DNA of 64,000 nt from Nectonema munidae (lineage: Eukaryota > Nematomorpha > Nectonematoida > Nectonematidae). The position numbers and the translations under genes are program-made. The DNA lies in NCBI GenBank assembly GCA_030549495.1, contig JAUIRK010000312.1, positions 62,001 to 126,000 of the forward strand, written 5' to 3'. Position 1 is the first letter of the stretch. Each line of letters starts with the position of its first letter. This document shows, piece after piece, positions 56,343 through 64,000 of the stretch. The notes below the pieces were generated by a model. That model saw nothing but the letters and a program-made list of their open reading frames with translations. It did no database searches and had not been told where the DNA came from.

Positions 56343-56600
56343 TTTTTTTACAAAAAAAAAAATAATAAAATCTATTAGTCAAAAAATTGATTTGGATTTA
56401 TTTATATTTTATAAAATGTTGAGAAAAGATGAAGAAATTTACAAAGATCTTTTTTACTATAGAATATCTTTTAATTTTTTAACTATATAATTTTTTTACT
56501 GAATAATGAATAATATTAAATAAAATCTATTAGTCAAAATAATTGATTTGGATTTATTTATATTTTATCAAAATGTTGAGAAAAGATGAAGAAATTTACA
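56295..56600 (+). repeat. Tandem duplication of about 150 bp
   Basis: The unit starting GATCTTTTTTACTATAGAAT at 56,295 repeats from 56,446. Both copies run through ATCTATTAGTCAAAA, TTGATTTGGATTTATTTA and GAGAAAAGATGAAGAAATTT. Copies differ by small indels in A/T runs. Confidence 0.9.
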
Positions 56601-56970
56601 ATTTATTTCAAAAATTAAAGAAAGGAGTAGGAAGTTATAGATTTGTACAAAAAATAAGAGTCTTAGTGTATGATTGAAACTTGATGTGTTTAAATTGGAT
56701 AATATAAAAGTAATAAGTGTCACACTTAACTATGATTGAAACATAACAAACTTTTTAGGGCTTATCACTTTAGAGAAAGATTGAATCTAAAAAACGAGTT
56801 GCAGAAATCATCATAATATTTGAGTTCGATGAAAAGAATTAGATCAAGAAAAATTTTCAAGCAATTGGCAATGCAATTTTAGGCGGGGCGTATGCCCGTT
56901 CCGCCCCATTTAAATCCGACAGTGCGTATGATTTTTACAGTGAAATGGGAATAGTATTTTAGAAATGAAT
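56601..56970. other. AT-rich DNA without recognised gene
   Basis: Short stretch with no recognisable feature. Confidence 0.5.
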
Positions 56971-57235
56971 CAGAGGCGCACATCCGGCGGGGGGGAGCAT
57001 ATTCGCCCCCTCCCCCCAATTTTGGATTTTTTAAACTAGTGTATATGCCTAATGTAAAATTAAAATATTTTCGATCGAAGTATAGTTTTCAATTTCATCA
57101 ATTTTGTAAAAAAAATATAAAGTAGTCTTATAAATTCACGAATGCTCTGTATACACTCTATTTTAAAGGATTGCTTAAATATTTGGTCTCCTGTGGTATT
57201 TCCAGACCATTAATTTTGAAAATTACAAAAACTAC
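56971..57235 (+). repeat. CAGGGGCGCACATCC-family fragment
   Basis: The left end CAGAGGCGCACATCCGG is followed by a G run and CCCCAATTTTGGATTTTTTA, then AATATTTTCGATCGAAG and GGTCTCCTGTGGTATTTCC. These match the internal blocks at 7,890-8,100 and 8,790-8,990. The right terminus is missing, so it is truncated. Confidence 0.7.
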
Positions 57236-58639
57236 ATAACATTATTAAGAGACTTAATTTCCTGATTGACCATATAAACGAAAAGAGATTCAAATCAAAT
57301 ATATTTTAGTTTAATAATCGAATTTTCTACTTCTCAAAATGAAGGTGAACGTTTATTTCCTATTAAAAATTTATTGGTTTCTCAAAATCGATTCTCTTTA
57401 GATAAACAATTAGTCTGAGAGTTTATGGTATAATTTGCCAATTCAAAATAATGTTAATCCAAGTTTTTCATTTATATGAATATCAGGGGAATAATTTTTA
57501 TATTTGTAGTATTAGTTTTATAAATTTTTTTTAATTTACATTTGATTTTCTAAATAAAATCAAAAAAGCACATATAAGATATTTTGCAAGCCAAAAACAC
57601 ATACTTTTGGACAAATGTATATCTTTTGCTTTTGAAGATACAATTAATTTATGTAGATCTTGGACATTGTTATACAATGGGGAACATCAAATTATTAATC
57701 CAATATTTTAAAACTAATCTCGGTAATATTTTTGTTACTTTTATGTAAATTTTAAATTTTTGATGAAATGCATGCTTTAAATAATTCTTGAATATTTGAC
57801 ACAGATTAAACTGAATATTCAGTAATTTGCAATATTCTCCTTTTAGCTTTATAAATGAGATCTTGTTACAAATTACACAAATTTAAAAAACAATTTAATG
57901 ATTACATAAAACCGCCATTTTAATATTTGTGTGATCAAAAAAATATTTATTTTGAAATTAAGTTTAAAATATGCAACTAGGAATGCTTTAAACTTATTCA
58001 GGACAAGGCTTTTATATTTCTAAAGATGTTAGCTATAAAATCTGATTTCATTGAAGTATTTTCCATAGAGTAGTAAATATTTGAAATTACAAAACAAGAA
58101 ACCCCTCAATACTCTTTCATCTCACATTGGTTTTTTTGGGACTTTATGAAATTATTGCCATTAATTGATTCAGCCTCATTGCACATAATATTAGGAAATT
58201 TTAATTTGAATTCCTAAAAATAGATGTATGTTTAAATATGAAGAACTTTTTTAATCTATTGTTATTTTTTTTATTTTTTCCTACGTATCTAGTGTCTAGT
58301 GTGACTAGACCTCAGTTTAGTAAATTCATAGATGATTTATTTTTCAAAAAGATCTCAATTAAATCTTAAAGTTTTGCCTTCAATTTTAGTTTATCTGGTC
58401 CTTATCCAATACTGCTTATAGATTTTACACTTTCAAATACCAAGTGTTTGAAGAAAAATTTAAGGAATTGATTTATATCTTAGGCTTCTAATTTTGATTC
58501 GAGTAAGTTATTAATAAATCTTATAAACAATTATAATGCTTTATTTCAATCGTTTATCACTAAGTTTTCTGAATTGATACATAACAACACTTTTACACTT
58601 GTTTTGAAAAAAAACAGATAAATAATGTCGAAACCCATA
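57236..58639. other. AT-rich DNA without recognised gene
   Basis: No frame of note, and I see nothing identifiable. Confidence 0.5.
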
Positions 58640-59210
58640 TATGTCTCCTACAATTTTAGAAGAAATTGGATCTTTACACTTTCGAAGCATTTGTAGAGAG
58701 GGTGAATTTTTCGTAGTTTACTCTTAGGTGTATATGTAGTAGTGGATATAACCCAATAATCTTTGTAGGATTTTGATGTTTTCTGCCCCATACCATTTGT
58801 AACTGAGAAGTAGCAGTAGAGCAGTCTTCACTTTTATTATGGTGTCTTCTTCAACTGTGATCGATCTTTGTTCCAATGATCACGCCCAAATACTTTAGTT
58901 CTTTACTTAGTGTTGTTATCGACTTTCTCATATTTAGCGTAATGGTGTATCTTGCTGTGAAGAGTAGGAATTTTTATTTGCAGTGTAAGCGTCTTCTTAC
59001 GATTTAAAGAGAAATAGAATGTCGTCAATGTAACAAAGAAACTTTCATTCCACTTCAAGAATGTTTTGGAAGTTAGCCAGGATTTTCTTCAATACGAATT
59101 CTAAGACTCCTTCGCGAAAGATGCCCCTATTGGGCATCCTGTCACCTTCGTGTACTTGTATCACATAGATGGCAGATGAGATGTGATATTTAAGCATGTA
59201 CTTCCATTTT
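58640..59210 (-). pseudogene. Reverse transcriptase remnant (non-LTR type)
   Basis: Reading downward from about 59,160, one frame gives GDRMPNRGIFREGVLEFVLK, reaching KFLCYIDDILFLF with YIDD at 59,032-59,021, the catalytic box of reverse transcriptases. After a frame break, KELKYLGVIIGTKIDHS (near 58,900-58,865) fits the thumb-proximal YLG block, and KVKTALLLLLSYKW follows. The order is that of a LINE reverse transcriptase, possibly RTE-like. Stops and shifts occur every 30-60 codons. No endonuclease is visible. Confidence 0.65.
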
Positions 59211-59505
59211 TCTTAAAGGTTTACTAGCTTTAGTGATTATGTAAGATTGCACGGCTCGATACAGAACAACTCTGTTCTAAAAGTGAAGTTTTTAATGTAT
59301 CTTACTTGATTCTTGCCATTCGGAATCTCAAAGGTAGGTGAAGAAATTTTGTTTTAGAGGAAGGTGAAATGATATTGTTGTTCAACAAGATAGGTATTAT
59401 CTTTATCTTGATGAAATTACTCTGACTGGATGTTAATCCACGATCACGTGAGGGAGATTCAAATGCGGCTGGCGACACTACTGCTGGCTTATAACCTTTC
59501 AAGAA
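59211..59505. other. Spacer between reverse transcriptase remnants
   Basis: A 76-codon minus-strand frame (59,302-59,532) crosses the junction of two differently derived reverse transcriptase pieces. I do not recognise it as a protein. Confidence 0.4.
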
Positions 59506-59640
59506 GCATAGCCAAAGAAAGCAAAACGACAATGAAAGGAGAACTACTCATTAGAATAAAGGTTGAACAAGATGGAACTTAGGACAGAGCCTTGCGGTAC
59601 ACCCCTTGACAAGAGATTCAAAGGTGAAAATCCGTTATGT
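59506..59640 (-). pseudogene. LINE reverse transcriptase fragment, inverted copy
   Basis: On the minus strand the fragment reads GFSPLNLLSRGVPQGSVLSS, then ILFNLYSNE, with GVPQGS encoded at 59,603-59,586, a hallmark of Jockey/CR1-type reverse transcriptases. It stops at GYA, just before the expected catalytic DD. It is a near-copy, in opposite orientation, of 60,074-60,206. Confidence 0.8.
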
Positions 59641-59919
59641 TAGCTTTGGGCCAACATCCATAAACAAAGGGCTTTCTTTGATATTTTCTGGTTTGAAGAA
59701 ATCATCCATTATAGTTTGCTCAAAGTTTGTGCTAAACGTTTCTCTAAGTATGTCTTCCATGTTTATGAATATAATTTCATCTTCATTTATTTCAGGGATT
59801 AGTGGTTCATTGCATGCATTAATGATGGTTTCCACGTCGTTAATGTTAAGCTATTTCTCCAAATCCACTGAACTTTTTCAATCCTACTTTTACATAGTGT
59901 TCAACATTCACTACACTTA
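59641..59919. other. Spacer between inverted LINE fragments
   Basis: The spacer holds an unassigned 66-codon minus-strand frame (59,635-59,835), rich in Glu, Asp and Ile (EINEDEIIFINMEDILRE). It looks protein-like but I cannot name it. A longer plus-strand frame across the same bases is serine-rich and less convincing. Confidence 0.35.
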
Positions 59920-60405
59920 TGTATAGATCTAGCTATCTTCTTTGACTTAACAAAGGCCTTTCACTCTGTTCATCATAAAGCACTCATTAAAACCCTTTTT
60001 AAATATGACTTTAAATCAGCATTTAATTTAATAATTTCTTATTTTTCCCAAAGACTTCAATGTGTCTCAGTTAATAATGGATTTTCACTTTTGAATCTCT
60101 TGTCAAGTGGTGTACGTCAATGATCTTTCCTAAATTCTATCTTGTACAACCTTTATATTAATGAGTTGTTCTCCGTTTCTTTGTCGTTTTGCTTTCTAAG
60201 GCTATGCAGATGATATCTCAATAAATATTCAAATTGTTTCTTCTGTTAATCAACTACAATGATATATGATTGGTTTAGCACAAATAATTTGTGTATTAAC
60301 TCTAGTAAAACTAAGGTAATTTATTTCACCAATAGGAAAACAAAACTGAATTTAACTCAATTGCTCTTTGGTTATGTCAATGAATTTACTTCGACTTATA
60401 ATAAA
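59920..60405 (+). pseudogene. LINE reverse transcriptase fragment, plus strand
   Basis: The segment reads FDLTKAFHSVHHKALIKTL from 59,941 (the FDxxKAFDxVxH block, catalytic motif A, with the second Asp of the usual FD reading as His), then NNGFSLLNLLSSGVRQ with a stop, SILYNLYINELF, GYADD at 60,200-60,214, and DWFSTNNLCINSSKTKV, then IYFTNR, the thumb block W-x-N-x-L-x-x-N-x-x-K-T. This is the Jockey/CR1-like layout. Frame shifts separate the blocks. The upstream endonuclease and downstream tail are missing. Confidence 0.85.
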
Positions 60406-60824
60406 TGAAAATTTAAATTGAACATTTCATATTTAATAAATTTTTCTGAAATTTAATGCAATTACTAGTTACTTTAACGATGCAAAGAGAATTTGCCTAC
60501 TAAGATTAAAGTCCCGATATTCAAAACATTGTTCCTTCCACATTTAACTTTCTGCATCGAAATATAACCCATATTAAAAGTTTAAAATTAAGAATTGTGC
60601 AAAAGCAAAGTTTGGATGTCTTGTTTAAGAAGTTCTTGAATGAATAAATGTATAGTCCTCACTATATATGTTATTGTTTTGATTGCTCAACCAACTTTCT
60701 ACAATTCATAATAGTTTACCAGGAAGTTATTTATGAAAATTATCTAACATTGTTCATCTTGTTAGTGGTATTCAATTTTTTTTAGTTCTTGGTATCGTAT
60801 CCATAGAAAAGAATAATCTTCCAT
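60406..60824. other. AT-rich DNA without recognised gene
   Basis: Nothing recognisable. The sequence may still be LINE-derived at its left edge. Confidence 0.45.
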
Positions 60825-60925
60825 AGATGGAGAGATGGTAATGATAGCCACAATTGGGTATCGAACCCAGACCATCTGAAATAATACGCTCACTTTTACC
60901 ACTAGGCCATCTGCGGATAAATATC
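60825..60925 (-). repeat. tRNA-derived SINE, family B copy 2
   Basis: On the minus strand, CAGATGGCCTAGTGGT forms the A-box region and GGGTTCGATACCC the B box, close to the pol III consensus. The adjoining plus-strand ATGGTAATGATAGCCACAAT resembles the flank of the copy at 29,350-29,450. Confidence 0.7.
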
Positions 60926-63754
60926 TCTTTGATCAACTCTAGACAAGATGCTCTTTGATAATCTATTAAGCTTGTTCTATTGTACAACAACTTATTTGAA
61001 ATTCATTTTGTAATTATTTCACATATTTTTTTGTATTTGGCTTTATTTTTACCAAATCTTTTTTGTTATACAGTTAAAATGGAAAATTTATCTATTTCCA
61101 ATTTTAAACCTTTTTTTTTTGAAAAAGATAGGATATTAGCATTTTTACAAGTCCCTGATATCAATTCAATTTTTATATTAGTTTCTGATAAAATCTATGA
61201 ATTAGGTTTCTTTTTTAAACTTTTACAATGTTAACATTTTTTTTCCAAAAATTTGTTTTATTTTTACCAATTTCTTTTTAATTTTTCTATTAACTTCAAA
61301 TGAATTTTTTCCTTAATTTTTATCTACTTTTTGCCTTGATACTTTTATCAGTTTTTTTGTTTTATGACTTAAATGCACTTCTTTTTAATTTCATTTGTTT
61401 TAAAATTTTCTAAACTCAAGCTATGCTGCTAAACTAAGAGTTTTTGATATGAATCAGGACCTAAATATAATAAGCAACACATTTCTATTCGTGTGCATTA
61501 GATAAATTATGTAAAAAATAAAAGTTCTGAATAATTACTCATTTACCATATAGAATGAAAATTGATTCATACTCCTTCCTAATTCTATTAGGAATATTGC
61601 TATGTGACGTAGACGACTTGCATCCTACGTTAAATGTTGAGTTTCAACATATACAAGAAATGAATATTATATATTTATACTTTGTCTATGAAAGATAATC
61701 TTGAAACTTTAGAAATAATATCAATACTGGCATGTGTTTTTTTGGAAACACTTATTTGGTTAGAGTGGGATTTTTTAGGTAATTTTGAATAGTTAAAAAA
61801 TAAGTTTAATTTTGTAAGCATAACGAGTGGGACCTTTTTTAGTCAAAGTCAGAAGTAAGAGTTTGCCTATATTTAAAGTTTTTAAGTAAATTTTAGTCCG
61901 AGTCTGTTTTTTCAAAGTGATATTTTGCTTTCAACTCCGCAACCGTACTGAGAGTAAAATAGCTAAAATACTTTGTTCATATTTTATATATAAAAAATTG
62001 AAGAGGTTGAATATCATACTTTAAAATAAATTTGCTGTTTTATGAAAAGTATTCATGTAATATTTTAATTCTAAACCTGAATCTTAAATTTGGTCGTTTT
62101 CCTTAGACACTTCTTAGCCAGGGCTTTTTATGGTTTTATTAGTAGGGGGAGGCGGCTAATAGAATAGTATTGTTTTCGAAAACTAAAAAAGTCTTAAAAA
62201 CTGAAATCTTATCTTTAATTTTTCGAATGAAATGCTATATACATTGAAAAATGCATAGCTAAACCTAATTTGGTTAACTTTTTATTGGAAAATTATACAA
62301 CTATATGATACATTTTTAGCTGTTTGCCAATTTCTTACAGTGAAGATTCAAGTAGACGATTGGAGTAACCGAGACGTCTCGAATGTTAACTCTTCTATTT
62401 CTATAGTTCTATTTTTATTTCCTCTGTCACGGAGGCGGGCGTGGTAGCGTATGGCTTTTTGCTTCCCACTTTTTTTCCTCTTTATAAAATTCTGTTGTGA
62501 AACCACTAAATAAATTGATTGCGAATCTGCTCGTTTCATTTCTTTTCATGAAAATTTATCAAACCAATCAATCAATGGCAAATATATAAACTTCAAAATA
62601 TGTTACAATTCCATATTTTTTTGCTTAATATTGTCTTCATTTATTTAATAAACGAACTTTTGGTAATTAATTCACCTAAAATATTTCACCTGTCATTAAA
62701 TTCGCTTTTACATGTATCTCAACTCCAAGCATTTTTTCCAAATATTTTTTAAATAAGCTTATCCATAAACAGTGGATCGAACATGCTCAATTTGATTGTG
62801 AAAATATTTTCCCCACTCTAGAATTAAATTGCGGTTACTCTTTACTTATGGTTAATTTGTCGTCAGATATTTTTTAATTTTAGACAATTTTCTTCCCATT
62901 TAGTAAATCTGACTTTCTCTATTTCATCATTGCGTTATTTTTGTCAATATTGAATACTAGATTTCAATGTGGTTTAAATTGTTATATATATAGTCCAATT
63001 TTCTACTCAAGGCGTCATAAGATCATGTTTGCTAAAAGCTCATAAAATTTAAATATATTGCCGAAACTATTTTGATAGATTTTACCTTCATATTTTTTGA
63101 AGCACTTAGTTTATTTTATTGAGACAAAGTATTCCTTGCAGAAAATTTTTATAGAAGGAAATGAATATAAAATAAATTTTTATCTTTTGGTTTAGAAATT
63201 GCAGAAATGACCATCGACAAAGGAATCTTCACATGGCTATTTTTTCTTTATGAACTGAAATTATGGAATATTTGTGAAAATAATAATTTGAAAAACGGAA
63301 TCTTGAAGTTTTACTATTGAAGATGCTGTTCATTCATACAGTTGTATTTTATTCAAAGATGATGTGTGTGGTATGCGAAACGGCACAGAAAAAAGAATAA
63401 AAAAAAACGAAAGCATTAGTACGTGAAAGATAAATAATGTGTATCTCCGAATATATCCTATCGCTTCTAGCACTCATACGCAACAACAACGGCGGTGCTA
63501 AAATTAGTTTCAGTGATTAAAAAGCTTTTGTAAAGCTTCACACCTTTTTAAAGAGATGATATTCCATGCTCTATTACAATAATAATAATAATAATTTTAA
63601 AAGTGGTTTTACAATAAAAAAATTTTTTTTGACAATTTTTTTACAAATAAAATCAATTTTGTTCTGTCATTAGGTCAGTTTGTTATAATTCACCTTTTTC
63701 CCCATAGACTTTTCTCCATTATAAATAGTAAATCAAGACATTTTCGTGGAAGTT
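60926..63754. other. AT-rich DNA without recognised gene
   Basis: Several short frames with no domains. An AAT microsatellite lies at about 63,579-63,593. Nothing else is identifiable. Confidence 0.5.
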
Positions 63755-63905
63755 AAATTTTGTCGGTTTGCGAGTTAAAAAAAGTTCGTGTAGTGTTATT
63801 TTCGCAATCATATATTTTCAAAATTATCTTCTGCAGATTTATATATTCGCAAAATATTAGCTCTTCGCAAAAATATGAACATCACGAAAAATTACTCGAT
63901 TTTCA
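63755..63905 (+). repeat. Dispersed repeat, right-hand copy
   Basis: This aligns with 1,050-1,196 in the same orientation: GAAGTTAAATTTT, AGTTCGTGTAGTGTTATTTTC and ATTTTCAAAATTATCT. It ends in GCAAAATATTAGCTCTTCGC. The class is unknown. Confidence 0.5.
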
Positions 63906-64000
63906 TAAAATTATTAGTTTAATTAGTTCTACCCTGTTTAGATTTTGCTCTTAATAGAAATCGCTTGAACTTAAAGTAAGAAACATTGAAACCTTCAATA

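Noticed and set aside
1..64000. CRISPR array, operon or prokaryotic promoter features
   Set aside because: The short-period arrays at 36.4, 37.2 and 38.1 kb are transposon terminal repeats in inverted orientation without spacers. Nothing in the window is prokaryotic in character.

Overview
The window looks like AT-rich eukaryotic nuclear DNA. There is no dense operon-like coding. The interpretable content is dominated by decayed transposons of many classes (hAT, piggyBac, Mutator-like, PIF/Harbinger-like, pogo/Tigger, non-LTR retrotransposons, tRNA-derived SINEs) and by the wreck of a negative-strand RNA virus polymerase gene. This mix, plus two repetitive 'orphan' protein families that I know only from invertebrate genomes, suggests an arthropod. 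A copepod such as a sea louse is plausible, but that is inference and the sequence does not prove it. I recognise no intact host protein gene, rRNA or functional tRNA.

Layout. 1-5.1 kb: anonymous AT-rich DNA, one piggyBac-type MITE and two hAT transposase remnants. 5.7-9.05 kb: a repeat-on-repeat block. A SINE plus about 440 bp of repeat occurs twice in direct orientation, and one copy is split by a 384-bp hAT element with a perfect 8-bp target duplication. 9.6-10.2 kb: three piggyBac-type MITEs, two sharing one TTAA. 10.2-18.5 kb: mostly unassigned, but 14,549-14,917 has a nearly identical inverted partner at 26,002-26,372. 18.97-20.72 kb: a pseudogene of an orphan repetitive family, split by a foldback-like element with a 9-bp target duplication. 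27.8-28.94 kb: a second orphan-family pseudogene. 31.4-32.3 kb: a foldback-like element with a perfect 9-bp target duplication, then a Harbinger-type MITE nested in a hAT MITE.

36.4-43.65 kb is a graveyard of nested DNA transposons: a foldback-like element with array ends containing a hAT; a near full-length piggyBac element (TTAA to TTAA, about 2.36 kb) with a frameshifted transposase; and a long palindromic element containing a hAT (perfect 8-bp target duplication) containing a Mutator-like element with a transposase scrap. 45.84-49.9 kb is an endogenous viral element: a broken Mononegavirales L gene with a recognisable GDNQ polymerase motif and capping-domain motif, possibly including a viral gene junction. 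49.9-50.3 kb has an odd homopolymer-inflated sequence that looks like poor consensus. 51-52.7 kb is a pogo/Tigger transposase pseudogene interrupted by a tandem repeat. 54.66-55.1 kb is another hAT remnant. 56.25-56.6 kb holds a perfect 92-bp palindrome joined to a tandem duplication. 58.6-60.4 kb holds reverse-transcriptase remnants, including inverted fragments of one LINE family. The remainder to 64 kb is AT-rich with a SINE and a dispersed repeat that also occurs near the left end.

The strongest general point is that at least four different elements here share the same plan: GGT...ACC ends, inward-facing short-period terminal arrays or long inverted repeats, and 8-9 bp target duplications. 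They could be one foldback/Mutator-like group. The piggyBac element at 38.3-40.7 kb is a plausible relative of the source that moved the TTAA MITEs scattered over the window.
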